The notes under the pieces are model-generated. The model was not told the origin of the DNA, did not search any database, and saw only the letters and a list, made by a program, of their open reading frames with translations. 64,000 nucleotides of DNA from JALZKA01 sp963786495. Its GTDB lineage: Bacteria > Actinomycetota > Thermoleophilia > Solirubrobacterales > 70-9. Within the stretch, counting starts at the first letter, position 1. Each line of letters begins with the position of its first letter. The stretch spans positions 1 to 64,000 of the forward strand of contig CAWAZL010000008.1 in the NCBI GenBank assembly GCA_963786495.1, given 5' to 3'. The translations under genes and the position numbers were made by a program. This document shows positions 1 to 9,719 of this stretch, one piece after another.

Positions 1-878
1 GGTGCAGCAGCCACGGCGCCCAGGAGCAGTTGCCCTCCAGCAGCGCCACCCGCAGGTTCGGGAACCGCTCGAGCACGCCGCCGGCACACAGGCTCACGGT
101 GACGAACTGGATCGCCAGCGGCTGGTTGAACGTGTGCCACATCATCAGCCGGTCGAGGACCTCGAGGGAGAAGTCCGGACGGAGGTACGTCTGGCCGCCG
201 CCGTGGAAGGCGACGGGCACGTCGAGGCGTTCGATCTCGGCCCACAGGGGGTCGTAGGCGGGGTCGTGCCACGGACGGCGGTTCACGCACCCGGGGGCGA
301 GGAACACCGCCTTGAACCCGAGTTCCTCGACGCCGCGGCGCGCCTCCAGCACCGCGCCTTCGATGTCGTGCGGCGCGACCATGGCCGCGCCGTACATCCG
401 GTCGGGCGCGAGGCGCAGAAGTCCGCCAGCCAGTCGTTGTAGGCCCGGGCGATGGCGCTGGCGTACGCCGGCTCGAGGCCATCGGGGCCGACCATGTCCA
501 CGGAGTCGAGGCCGAGGACGAACAGCCCGCGTGACGGGTACAGCACGGCGAGGTCGAGGCCCTCGGCGTCCATGGCGTCGACCTGGGAGGCCGGGTCCCA
601 ACCGCGAGATTCGGCGTCGGCGTAGACGGAGTCGTGCTCCTCCCGCCACCCGGTCTTTCGTCCGTCGATCCGCAGCGGCCGCACCCGCCCGAGCCGGAGC
701 ATCGTGTGGTTCTTGACCCGCACCCGCATGTCCCGCGGGATCTCCGAGAGCCCGATGGGCGCGGCGTGGGCGAAGGCGGGGTCGATGTAGCGCTGCCACA
801 GGTCGGGCGGCTCCATGACGTGGAGGTCGCTGTCGGCGATGACGCCGTCCCGCAGCAGCTCTGCTCCGCGTCGGTCAT
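1..878 (-). pseudogene. Amidohydrolase 2 family protein, 3' partial, frameshifted
   Basis: Metal-dependent TIM-barrel hydrolase/decarboxylase of the amidohydrolase-2 (ACMSD-like) family; the substrate is unknown but probably a cyclic catabolic intermediate. Near the N-terminus it reads DSDLHVMEPPDLWQRYID, which holds the metal-binding D-x-H type motif. Later come GWDPASQVDAMDAEGLDLA and, after a frame change, a VAFHGGG strand with a likely metal-ligand His. The ATG was chosen because GAGGAGG lies about 8 nt upstream. One indel near 866 breaks the first codons and another near 404-410 breaks the middle; both reading frames are needed to rebuild the protein. The C-terminus lies outside the window. 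It overlaps the end of the upstream carboxymuconolactone-decarboxylase-like gene, so the two are probably co-transcribed. Confidence 0.75.
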
Positions 879-1264
879 CGTTCGGCCCCTCCTCGGATCC
901 TCTTCGCCCAGGACGTCGACCGCGGCCCGGAGCGCTTCGTTGGCCGCCGGCACCCCGGCGTAGATGGCCGTCTGCATGAGCACCTCGATGAGCTCCTCCC
1001 GGCTGATACCGACGTTGCGGGCGCCGGCGAGGTGGCCGCGCAGCTCGCCCATCTGCCCGAGCGCGGCGAGCTGGGCGACGGTCACCAGGCTGCGATCGCG
1101 GATGGCGAGGCCCGGCCGCGACCAGAGCTCCCGAACGCCGACTCGGCGACGTAGCGGAAGAAGTCCGGCGCCATCCGGGCGGCGGGGAAGCCCCGTCCCG
1201 GCCCGCACCTGCGGCCACAGCTGGGCCTGCACCTCCCGGCCCCTCGCCAGCTCTTCGTCGCCAT
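875..1264 (-). pseudogene. Carboxymuconolactone decarboxylase / AhpD-like protein, frameshifted
   Basis: Small all-helical protein of the carboxymuconolactone decarboxylase family. The readable core is ELWSRPGLAIRDRSLVTVA, then LAALGQMGELRGHLAGA and GISREELIEVLMQTAIYAG, which is the typical family order. It lacks the CxxC of the AhpD peroxidase branch, so a decarboxylase or lactonase-type role in ring catabolism fits better. At least two indels, near 1250 and between 1140 and 1190, displace the N-terminal third (EELARGREVQAQLWPQV can be read in another frame). The start may be this ATG or a TTG at 1288 that overlaps the thiolase stop. The expected end is an ATGA overlap with the amidohydrolase start. 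Confidence 0.7.
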
Positions 1265-1284
1265 GGGTTCCCGTCGTTCGTTCG

Positions 1285-2424
1285 TCAATCGGCCTGGAAC
1301 AAGCTCACCGTGCAGACACTGCCGCCGCCGACCAGGTGGGCCAGCGCCGTGCGCGCCCCGTCGACCTGGCGGTCGCCGGCCTCACCCCGCAGCTGCTGCA
1401 CGACCTCGTGCACCATCGCCAGCCCGGTCGGCCCGCCAGGGTGGCCGCGGGCGATCAGGCCGCCGTCGGTGTTGAAGGGGATGGATCCGCCAAGTGCAGT
1501 GGCGCCCTTCTCGAGCAGGCGCTCCCCCTCGCCGTCGGGGCAGAACCCGAGCAGCTCGTAGTACTCGAGCTCCTCGTTGGCGAAGGCGTCGTGACACAGC
1601 GCCAGGTCGACGTCGTCGGGACCGAACCCGGCGTCGGCGTACGCCTCGTTGGCGGTGTCGCGGGTCATGGTCGCGGGGCCGACGACCGGTCCGAGGAAGG
1701 TGTGGCCGGGGGCGTACGTCTCGCTCCGCAGCGCAGAGGCGACCGGCCGCACCAGGCGCCGATCAGGCTGTCGGCACCGCACGTACTCGTACGAGGCGAC
1801 GATCACGCACGCCGCGCCGTCGTCGGCGGGGCACGCCATCATCGCCGTCAGCGGCTCGCGATCAGCGTGATGCCAGTACCTCGTCGACGGTGACCACGTG
1901 ATCTGGACGGCGGTGGCTCCACGGGCACAGGGCGCCGTGGTTCCAGTTCTTGGCGGCGATGGCCGCGAAGTGCTCCGGGCGGGTGCCGTGGTCGTGCATG
2001 CGACGCTGGGCCCAGAGCGCGAAGTAGGCGGCAGGGAGGATCGACGGTGTCGATCTGGTCGCGGCCCGTGCCCCGGCTCGCCACGCCCACGGCCCATCTC
2101 GGACATCTTGTCGAAGGCGATCGCCATGGCCACCTCGGCCCGGCCGGACTCCACCGCCCACGCCGCCTCCCGGAAGGCGACCAGCCCGGTGGCCGAGGCG
2201 TTCTCGACGTGGGTGACGGGCAGACCGGTGAGGCCCAGCTCCTTCATCGCCTTGACCCCGACCAGCGCCGCCGGCTGCAGATAGCCGACGAACGCCTCGT
2301 CGACGTCGGCCAGCGTCATCCCGGCGTCGTGCAGCGCGGTCAGCCCGGCGTCGCGGGCCAGCTCGGCGGTGCTGCGGTCGGGTACTTCGCCGAACCGCAC
2401 CATCCCGACACCGGCGATCGCCAC
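1285..2424 (-). pseudogene. Thiolase / SCP2-type lipid-transfer thiolase, frameshifted
   Basis: Thiolase-fold enzyme of the SCPx/non-specific lipid-transfer type, used in side-chain or ring catabolism of steroid-like or branched acyl-CoAs. It begins MAIAGVGMVRFGEVPDRS. Visible motifs are ENASATGLVAFREAAWAV around the nucleophile region (Ser-Ala in place of the classic Cys), ALCHDAFANEELEYYELLGF, and FNTDGGLIARGHPGGPTGLA carrying the C-terminal catalytic GHP. The start is GTG with AGGAGGA 9-10 nt upstream. The middle (about 1880-2090) is out of frame: PAAYFALWAQRRMHDHG reads in another frame, so there are at least two indels. The DUF35 gene immediately upstream encodes the usual partner of these thiolases. 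The missing Cys suggests a retro-aldolase-like rather than a thiolytic activity, which is inference. Confidence 0.75.
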
Positions 2425-2454
2425 GCCGTCGATCCTCCTGCCGGTCAGGCCGCC

Positions 2455-2868
2455 TCACCCGGCGCCGGGCCGGAACCGGAAGATCACGACCTCGTCGCCG
2501 TCTTGTCGTGTCGCCGAGGGTCTCGAGATCGAGCTCGAGCTCCATGCCGATCCGGAAGTCGTCGCGGTCGCCCACGAGGATGGCCTGCACCCGGGGTCCC
2601 TCGGGCAGGTCGACCTGGCCGACCCCGTAGAGCCGACACTGCGGTCCTTCTTGGCGAACAGCGGCACGTGCACATAGGTCCACGTGTAGACCGGCCCGGT
2701 GGACCGAGCAGGACGTCGTCACACCCCTCGTCGAGGCACGTGGCGCACACCACCCGGCGGGGGAAGAAGTGCTCCCCGCACGCCGGACAGCGGCTGCCGA
2801 GCAGGCGCGGGCTCGGTCGGGTCGTCCGGGATCGTGAAGTACCCGGCTTCGATGGGGACGCGGGCCAC
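2455..2868 (-). pseudogene. DUF35 OB-fold/zinc-ribbon thiolase partner, frameshifted
   Basis: Small protein with an N-terminal rubredoxin-like zinc ribbon and a C-terminal OB fold, the standard subunit of SCP2-type thiolase/aldolase complexes. Fragments in different frames give VARVPIEAGYFTIPDDPTE, then a ribbon region ending RRVVCATCLDEGCDDVLLG, then YTWTYVHVPLFAKKD, then VDLPEGPRVQAILVGD, and finally GDEVVIFRFRPGAG before the stop. At least four single-base indels are needed to join them. The start is a GTG preceded by TAGGAG. It lies 30 nt upstream of the thiolase on the same strand and is almost certainly its operon partner. Confidence 0.7.
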
Positions 2869-2908
2869 GCGTGCTCCTAGTGTCCCGTCCGACGAGGGAA
2901 CGGGGGAC

Positions 2909-3801
2909 GTGTCGGCGGATCGGGTGATCGGGTTGGGGAACATCGGCGGGGCGATCGCCGCCAACGTGGTGGCCGACGGCCACGAGGTGACCGTGGCCGA
3001 CATCGACGCGGCAGGGCCGCGGCGATCGGGGGCGACGGCGGTGCGGCAGCACGGAGGTCGGGGCGGCGAGCGAGATCACGATCACGTCGCTGCCCAACCG
3101 CCGCGGTCGTCGCCGAGGTGGCGACGCAGTGGGCGGGGGCCGCCGCGCCCGGGCTCGTGCTGCTCGACCTCTCCACGACGCTGCCCGCGAGCAACCAGGC
3201 CATCGCCGCCGGCTGGCGGCGCGGCCACCACTTCGTGGAGGCCCCGCTCACCGGCGGCGCCATGGGCGCCCAGGGGCGGGCGCTCGTGTTCATGGTCGGC
3301 GGCGACGACGAGCCGGTGGCCCGCTGCCTGCCGCTGCTGGAGCAGCTGGGCCGGGCCACCTTCCACCTCGGCCCGGTCGGCGCCGGCTCGACCATGAAGC
3401 TGGTGAACAGCCTGCTCGCCTTCGCCTGCACGTGGGCCTCGTTGGAGGGGCTGTCGCTGGCGGCGGCGGCGGGGATCGACCTCCGCACGGCGGTCGAGGT
3501 GGTGCGCACCGGCGGGGCGTCGAACTTCTTCATCGACCGGGGCGTCGACGGCATCGACACCGGGGGACGCCCCGCAGTTCACCCTGGCGCTGGCGGCCAA
3601 GGACGCCGGGCTCATCGGGGAGCTGGCCGCCGAGCACGGCATCCCGGCGCCGGTCGCCGCGGCGATCGCCGAGGTGCTCGCCGACGCCGTCGCGGCGGCC
3701 TGGGCGACAGGACTGGAGCGACCTGTGGTCGCGGCCGAGGCGCGCGCGGCGTCGAGCCACGATCCCGCCGGCTGCCGTCTCCTGGTCGTCGCTCCCCCTG
3801 A
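2909..3801 (+). pseudogene. NAD(P)-dependent 3-hydroxyisobutyrate dehydrogenase-like protein, frameshifted
   Basis: Beta-hydroxyacid dehydrogenase family (6PGDH-type fold). The N-terminus has the Rossmann motif VIGLGNIGGAIAANVVADG. The middle reads LLDLSTTLPASNQAIAAG, then HFVEAPLTGGAMGAQGRALV, the substrate-binding signature. GAGSTMKLVNSLL contains the catalytic Lys and the Asn of the K-x-x-N motif. The C-terminus appears in another frame (FTLALAAKDAGLIGELAAEHG). Indels lie near 3010-3060, 3570 and 3710. It is divergent from the DUF35-thiolase genes and runs in the same direction as the SDR and acyl-CoA ligase that follow. The substrate is unknown; isobutyrate-type or tartronate-type hydroxyacids are both possible. 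The exact stop is uncertain. Confidence 0.7.
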
Positions 3802-3860
3802 ACGCACGCCGCTCATCATGCCCAAACATGACATGAGTGTCAGAAGACGGTCGGGTGCTC

Positions 3861-3866
3861 TAGGTT
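3861..3866 (+). promoter_or_regulatory. Leaderless -10 box for the SDR gene at 3874
   Basis: TAGGTT followed by 7 nt and a GTG. The spacing matches the TANNNT-N6/7-start pattern seen throughout the window and argues that the SDR begins at GTG 3874, not at the ATG at 3890. Confidence 0.45.
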
Positions 3867-3873
3867 GCCGAGC

Positions 3874-4659
3874 GTGAGGGGGTGCACCTATGGCCGTCCG
3901 TCGCGGGAGCCACCGTCCTCGTCACGGGTGCGTCGTCCGGCATCGGCGCCACGCTCGCCGCGCTCTTCGCCGAGCGAGGCGCAACCGTCGGCATCGTCGC
4001 CCGCCGGGCCGACCGGCTCGAGGAAGTGCTCGAGCGGTGCCGCGCTAAGCCCCCGGCTCGCGGATGTGGGCCCTCGTCCTCGCGGACAGTGCCGCCGAGG
4101 CCCTGGCCGTCGAGGCCTGGAGCCTTCGGCCACCTCGACGTCCGGTGAACGACGCGGCGCTCCCAAGCCGCGCCGTCACCGCGCTCGCCCTCGCCGAGGT
4201 CCGCTGCACCATGGCGGTCAACTTCGGTCGCCCGGTGCGCATGCGCCGGCCGTCCTCCCCCGGATGCTCGAGCGGGACTCCGGCGGCATCGTCAACGTCT
4301 CCAGCTTCGGGGGCCGCGTCGGCATCCACCGTGAGGCCGCGTACTTCGCCTCGAATTTCGCGCTGTGCGGGTGGACCGAGGCCATGGCCCTCGACCTCTG
4401 GAACACCGGCGTGGACGTGCGCCTCGTCCTCCCCGGGGCCATCGACACCAAGATCTGGGATCGGCCCGACAACGACGAAGCGCCGTACAAGGGCCCGCTC
4501 GAGCCGCCCGGGGCCGTGGCCGAGGGCATCGTCGCCGCCCTCGAGGGCGGTCGCTTCGAGCACTACCTGCCCGACATGAAGGCCATCGCCGAGCTCAAGA
4601 CCTCCGACATCGAGGGGTTCATGGCCGGCGTGATCGCGTTCGACGAAGCGGAGCACTGA
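3874..4659 (+). pseudogene. Short-chain dehydrogenase/reductase, frameshifted
   Basis: Classical SDR oxidoreductase using NAD(P). The glycine-rich motif VLVTGASSGIGATLAALFAE is near the N-terminus, followed by GIVARRADRLEEVLERC. The second half, in another frame, reads GGIVNVSSFGGRVGIHREAA with the catalytic Ser; the Tyr-x-x-x-Lys position reads AAYFASNFALCGW, so the Lys is replaced by Phe or disturbed by an error. It ends ELKTSDIEGFMAGVIAF. Frames switch near 3920, 4050, 4140 and 4240. The stop almost touches the ATG of the acyl-CoA ligase, so they form an operon. It probably oxidises a hydroxyl on a cyclic or branched intermediate. Confidence 0.7.
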
Positions 4660-4660
4660 G

Positions 4661-6170
4661 ATGGCGATGGACCCGGCCGGCCAGCACCTCGTCGCGATCC
4701 GCAGCCGCGACGCCGGACAAGCCAGCGCTGGTCATGCACCCCAGCGGCGAGGACCGGACCTACGCAGACTCGCGCGGCGTCGGCGCGCCTCGCCCGTGTG
4801 CTGCGCGAGCGCGGGCTCACAGCGCGGCGACCACATCGCCGTGCTGGTCGACAACCAGCCCGAGTTCTTCGACGTCGTCTGGGCGGCCAACCGGATCGGG
4901 CTCTACGTCACGCCGATCAACTGGCACCTCACCGGCGGCGAGGCGGGCTACATCGTCGGCGACTGCGGGGCGACACGCTCGTGGCCACCGCCCGCCTCGG
5001 CGACGCCGTCGCCGCATGGGGACGACCTCGCCGCGGTCACAACGCGCTGTCGGTCGACGGCCCGCTGCCGGGCTTCGAGGGGTACGAAGACGTCGTGGCC
5101 GGCGTCGACGCTCACCGCTCGACGACGAGTGCGAGGGCCGGTGGATGCTCTACTCCTCGGGCACGACCGGCAAGCCGAAGGGCATCCTGCCCCCGCTGCC
5201 CGAAGGCGATCTCGGCGGCCCGTCGATGATCACCGATGCTCACGGGCATGTTCGGCATGACGCCGACTCCGTGTACCTGAGCCCCGCGCCGCTGTACCAC
5301 GCGTCGCCCGCCGGTGGACCCACGGCGTGCAGCGCATCGGCGGCACGCGCGGTTGTGATGGACGGTTCGACCCGCTCGAGCTGCTCGCCGCGATCGAGCG
5401 CCACCGCGTCACCCACGTGCAGCCGTGCCCACGATGATGATCCGCCTGCTCAGGCTGCCGACGAGCAGCGGCCGGTTCGACCTGTCGAGCCTCGAGATGG
5501 TCATCCACGCTGCCTCGCCGTGCCCGGTCGACGTGAAGCAGGCGTTCATCGAGTGGGTCGGCCCGATCGTCCACGAGTTCTACAGCGGCAGCGAGGGCGC
5601 CGGCCTCTGCTACGTCGACCCCGAGGACTGGCTCGCCCACCCCGGCACGGTCGGCAAGTCGCATGACTGGTGCGATCCACATCCTCGACGACGACGGCAA
5701 AGAAGTCCCCGTCGGCGAGGAGGGCGAGGTGTGGTTCGAGACCACCCGGTAGCTCGAGTACCACGGCGACCCGGAGAAGACGAAGGCGGCGTGGGACCCG
5801 AGCAGGCTCTGCCTGGCTCGGCGACGTCGGCCGGGTCGACGAGGACGGCTACCTCTACCTCACCGACCGAGCCTCCAACATGATCATCAGCGGCGGCGTG
5901 AACATCTCCCCCGCGAGATCGAGGACGTGCTCGTCATGCACCCGGCCGATCGACGACGTCGCCGTCCTCGGCACGCCCGACCCGGAGATGGGCGAGCAGG
6001 TCACCGCCTTCGTGCTCCTCGGCGCCGGCGCGCACCGTCACGGCGGACGAACTGATCGCCTGGTGCCGCGAGCGCCTCCGCCACTTCAAGTGCCCCGCGA
6101 GAGGTCCGCTTCGTCGACTCACTGCCGCGGCTGCCGACGGGCAGCGCCGCAAGCGCCTGCTCATCAGTAG
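4661..6170 (+). pseudogene. AMP-binding acyl-CoA synthetase, frameshifted
   Basis: Acyl-CoA ligase of the ANL superfamily, activating a carboxylate as an acyl-adenylate and then a CoA thioester. Motifs appear in order across several frames: PDKPALVMHPSGEDRTYAD, HIAVLVDNQPEFFDVVWAAN, the P-loop-like A3 motif WMLYSSGTTGKPKGI, EFYSGSEGAGLCYVD (A5 region), WLGDVGRVDEDGYLYLTDRA (A7/A8, with the AMP-ribose Asp), and NMIISGGVNIS. The catalytic Lys region near the C-terminus (KCPREVRFVDSLPR-like) is disrupted. At least eight indels occur over 1.5 kb. It sits directly after an SDR and converges on the reductoisomerase-like gene. Members next to SCP2 thiolases usually activate steroid- or terpenoid-derived acids. 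Confidence 0.75.
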
Positions 6171-7158
6171 CCCACGGCGGGTCTCGCCCAGTGTGCTTGC
6201 GCAGGTCGGCTTCGAACTCGCGGACGGCGGGGCCTGCGTTGCTCGTCGAGCAGGGCCTTGAAGGTGGGCGAAGTCGTTGTAGCGCTCCTGTGTCCCACTC
6301 GTCGGCGAAGTGGGCCGTTCTTCGATGTTCTTCGACGATCTCCCGCATCGGACCGGCTACGTCGAGGTGTACTCGAAGACTTCGGCTTGCGCGACAGCTG
6401 GCCGTACTGGCTCACGGGCGAGTGGTGCTGCGTTTGCGCGGCGTAGCCCTCGAGCCGAACCGGCCGGGTCACTGCGCTCGACCTCGCCCGACAGCACCAG
6501 CTCGGTGACGATCGCCTCGAGCGGGATGCCGTGCTCGAGCATCACGGAGACGAAGGACGTCGACACCTTGTTGAGCGCCGGAGCCAGTGCCTGCTCCACG
6601 CCCATGTCGAGCACCGCCTCCTGGCATCACGGTGCAGACGATGGCCGCCCTGCTTGAGGCCACCGATGGCCTTGGCCACCGCGAGGACGCGCTCCTTGGC
6701 CCTCCCCGTCGTGGTCCTTGTGCACGCCCACCCCGGTGATGAACCCGACGCCCTCCTCGTAGCAGCGACGCACCTCGGGCCCGAGCATGCGGGGCGCCAC
6801 GAGGCCGACGTCGCAGTCGGGGTCGAGGCGGTCGAACGCGAGCGTGTAGCCGCTGGCCACGATGACAAGTGCATCCGGCCTTCGGCGCCAGCGGCAGGCA
6901 GCGGGATGGCGTCGTCGGGCGCCGAGCAGGCGAGGACGTCGGCGTCCGACGCCGCCTCGAGGTCGAACGCGGCGAAGCCGTCGGCCTGGCGCCTGCTCGC
7001 GGGTGGCGTCGGCCCGCACGCAGGCCATCACCTCGAGCCCCGAGTCCCGCAGGTTGAGGGCCCACGAGCGACCCTGGTTGCCGTAGCCGACGACGGCGAC
7101 CTTGGCGCCCTTTGACCTCGGCGACGTCGGCATCGGCGTCGTGGAAGATCGTCGTCAT
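6164..7158 (-). pseudogene. Ketol-acid reductoisomerase-like NAD(P)-dependent enzyme, frameshifted
   Basis: Homologue of acetohydroxyacid isomeroreductase (KARI). It begins MTTIFHDADADVAEVKG, followed by VAVVGYGNQGRSWALNLRDS, the KARI Rossmann signature, and then VRADATREQA. Later segments in other frames are VIVASGYTLAFDRLDPDCDV, GLVAPRMLGPEVRRCYEEGV, GFITGVGVHKDHDG and the helical knotted domain NKVSTSFVSVMLEHGIPLEA followed by LVLSGEV. True KARIs have a canonical GHQ/HGxNL pattern, and the middle here looks diverged, so a different substrate is plausible. No ilvB, ilvH or ilvD is nearby. It converges head-on with the acyl-CoA ligase, overlapping its stop by about 7 nt. Many indels are present. 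Confidence 0.65.
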
Positions 7159-7185
7159 CAGCGCGCTCCCCTAGGTTGCTACCGC

Positions 7186-7954
7186 GTGGACGCGAGGGAG
7201 GGTAGCGATCATCACCGGGGGCAGCAGTGGGATCGGCCTGCGCACCGGGCAGCTGCTCACCGAGGGCCGGCTACGACGTCGTGCTCACCGCCCGCGCGCC
7301 CCGGTCCGGCTCCAGGAGGCGGCCGAGTCGATCGGCGCCCGCTGGGTCGCGGCCGACAGTGGTGACCCCGACGACGTTGGCCCGCGGTGGTGGCCGAAGC
7401 CGGTCGGGTCGACCTCGTGGTCCACGCCGCCGGCGTGGATGGCGGGGACGTTCGTGCGCAAGGAGATGATGGACACCTTCGAGTCGGTCGTGCGCACGAA
7501 CCTCACGTCCGCCTTCGTGGTGGCCCACACCGGCCCTCCCCCACGATGCCCGCGGGTGGGCGGTTCGTGTTCCTGTCGTCGTCATCCGCCCACGCACCCC
7601 AGCCGGGCAAGTCGGCCTACTCGGCGTCGAAGGCCGGGCTGACCGCGTTCACGCTTCACGTTGGCCGGGGAGGTCGACCGCGACGGCATCGCCGTCCACG
7701 TCGTCACGACCGGGCCCGTGGCCACGCCGATGCTCGACGACGTGCACTTCCCCATGCGCACCCTCGCTGTCGACGACGTCGCCAAGGCCGTCGTGTGGCT
7801 CGACACCCTCCCCGGCAACGTCGTCCTGCCCGAGCTGCAGCTCCTCCTCGGTCGACCAGGGTCCCTTCCACGCCAGGAGGCCTTCGTCCCCGAGGCGGCC
7901 CGGGAAGACGGCCGCAGCGAGCTCCTAGCCGAACTCGGGGGCGCTAGGTTCTAA
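7186..7954 (+). pseudogene. Short-chain dehydrogenase/reductase, frameshifted
   Basis: SDR with the cofactor motif VAIITGGSSGIGLRTGQLL at the N-terminus, displaced by one indel from the GTG start. The middle reads FVRKEMMDTFESVVRTNLTS, then GRFVFLSSSSAHAPQPGKSA with the catalytic Ser and, continuing, YSASKAGLTAF with the catalytic Tyr-x-x-x-Lys. The C-terminal part in another frame is EVDRDGIAVHVVTTGPVATP. Indels lie near 7210, 7260, 7380, 7540 and 7660. The GTG is preceded by TAGGTT plus 8 nt. It is divergent from the reductoisomerase-like gene and immediately upstream of the monooxygenase, a pairing common in cyclic ketone catabolism. Confidence 0.7.
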
Positions 7955-7956
7955 CA

Positions 7957-8717
7957 GTGAGATGTCACCTTAGACTATTCGACCCCGAGGCCGTTCGGGA
8001 GAAGTACCTGGCCGAGCGGGACAAGCGGCTCGTGCCCGGACGGACCGACATCCGAGACCTGTCGAGGGATGAGCACTTCGCCCGCCTCCCGCGAGGATCC
8101 GTTCACGCCGGTCGCCCCAGCGAGAGCCGGTCGTCGACGAGGTGGACGTCATCGTCGTCGGGGCGGGGATCGCCGGCGTCGTGGCCGGCGCCCACCTGCG
8201 CAAGGCCGGGCTCGAGCGCATCCGCCTCCTCGACAAGGCCGGCGGGATCGGCGGCACCTGGTACTGGAACCAGTACCCGGGCGTGCATGTGCGACGTGGA
8301 GTCGTACATCTACCTGCCGATGCTGGAGAAGATCGGCTACGTGCCAAGGCACCGCTACGCGTTCGGCCAGGGAGTTCCGCGAGCACCTCGAGGCGATCGC
8401 CGATCGCTTCGACCTCACCGACGACGCGCTGTTCCACACCGGCGTGACCCGAGCCGAGTGGGACGACGACGCCGGTCGCTGGCGGGGTGACGACCGACCG
8501 CGGTGACCGGCTTCACCAGCCGGTACTACGTCCTCGCCGTCGGCATCCTGAACCTGCTTCAAGCTGCCGGCCATCTCCGGGCATGGGCGACTACGCCGGG
8601 CACTCGTTCCACACGGCACGTTGGGACTACGCCTACACCGGCGGCGGGCCGGGCCAGCCCATGACCCAGCTGGGCAACAAGGTGGTGGGCCTCATCGGCA
8701 CCGGCGCCACCGGCATC
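7957..8717 (+). pseudogene. Baeyer-Villiger-type flavin monooxygenase, 3' truncated at the seam, frameshifted
   Basis: FAD/NADPH class B monooxygenase. It starts VRCHLRLFDPEAVREKYLAE, and a GTG start is supported by TAGGTT six nt upstream. The FAD motif VIVVGAGIAGVVAGAHLRKA is followed by GGIGGTWYWNQYPG, then CDVESYIYLPMLEK, EHLEAIADRFDLTDDALFHT and FKLPAISGMGDYAGHSFHTA, leading into the HTARWDY part of the BVMO fingerprint. It breaks off inside the NADPH-binding motif VVGLIGTGATGI. After that codon the sequence no longer resembles a monooxygenase but matches the antisense of the next gene. About 60 percent of a normal 500-600 residue enzyme is missing. Likely role: insertion of oxygen next to a ketone carbonyl. 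Confidence 0.75.
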
Positions 8718-9677
8718 GACCGCCGCCGCATCGAACGCCGCGTTCTTCTGAAGCAGCGCGAACGCCTTCAGGTCAGAGAAGAGGTCAAGCGAGTTGTTCG
8801 AGCCCGGCCCATCCGTCCCGATCCCCATCTCGACGCCGCGTTCGCGCGCCGCGAGGTACGGGAACAGTCCCCCGACCGCGAGCTTCAGGTTCGCCACCGG
8901 GTTCGTGACGACGGTCGCCCCGCGCTCGGCGATCAGATCGAGCTCGTCATCGTCGAGCCAGACGCCGTGGGCGAGGATCGTGTCCGGCCCCAGGAGCCCC
9001 GCCCGGTCGAGGTGGAACGCCGGCCTCACCCCATGCTCGGCAACGCAGTCCTCCACCTCCTTCTGCGTCTCCGAGAGGTGGATCTGAATCGTCGCCTTAC
9101 GCTCGGTCGCGCGCTCAGCCACCCATGCGAGCGAGTCAGGCGAGACCGTGTAAAGCGCGTGCGGCGCATAGCCGGCGCGCACTCTTCCCGACGCCGACTC
9201 GCGGACCTTGTCAAGTGCCTCGTCGGCGTCAGCCCGCCCCTTTTCGACATCCTGCCCGTCGATCAACGGCGCCGCAACGACAGCTCGCAAGCCCGCGTCC
9301 TCGACCGCCCGCGCCACCGCCTCAGGGTGCCAGTACATGTCCCAGAACGCGACCGTGCCGGTGCGGATCATCTCGACGCACGCCAGGCGCGCCCCCCAAT
9401 ACACATGCTCCGGCTCCAGGCGCGCCTCCGCAGGCCAGATGTGCTCCTCGAGCCACACCATCAGCGGCAGGTCGTCCGCAAAGCCCCGGAACAGCGTCAT
9501 TGCCGCGTGCGTGTGCGCGTTCACCAGGCCGGGAACGAGCGCCATGCCCGAGCCGTCGAGGACCTCGTCGCCGGGCTGCGCGGAAACGCCTGGTCCGATC
9601 TCCACGATCACGCCGTCTTGCGCACGAAGGCCAACCGGCTCACCGTTGAGGCTGGCATCCGTGACCGCGAGTTCCAT
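8718..9677 (-). CDS. Amidohydrolase, methylthioadenosine/S-adenosylhomocysteine deaminase-like, 3' truncated at the seam
   Basis: Zinc-dependent TRZ/ATZ-family deaminase. LVNAHTHAAM gives the first metal His pair (about 55 and 57), IHLSET carries His 200, ILAHGVWLDDDE carries His 237 and GIGTDGPGSNNSLD carries Asp 289. The SNNSLD signature is typical of MTA/SAH deaminases and related chlorohydrolases. Homology stops near residue 318 of an expected 430 or so; after that the frame runs into antisense of the monooxygenase. The ATG at 9677 was chosen over the in-frame TTG at 9683 because TAACCT lies six nt upstream. A methylthioinosine-type phosphorylase gene lies 1.6 kb away on the same strand. 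Confidence 0.75.
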
Positions 9678-9683
9678 CCTCAA

Positions 9684-9689
9684 AGGTTA
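9684..9689 (-). promoter_or_regulatory. Leaderless -10 box of the deaminase-like gene
   Basis: TAACCT on the minus strand, six nt before the ATG at 9677, with no ribosome-binding site between them. It fixes the start codon choice. Confidence 0.5.
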
Positions 9690-9719
9690 GACCCAGGCGC
9701 GTGTGCGAGGCTTCCCGCC

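Noticed and set aside
1..8717. True pseudogene island in the left part
   Set aside because: Conserved motifs are intact in alternating frames without matching missense decay, which is better explained by consensus errors.
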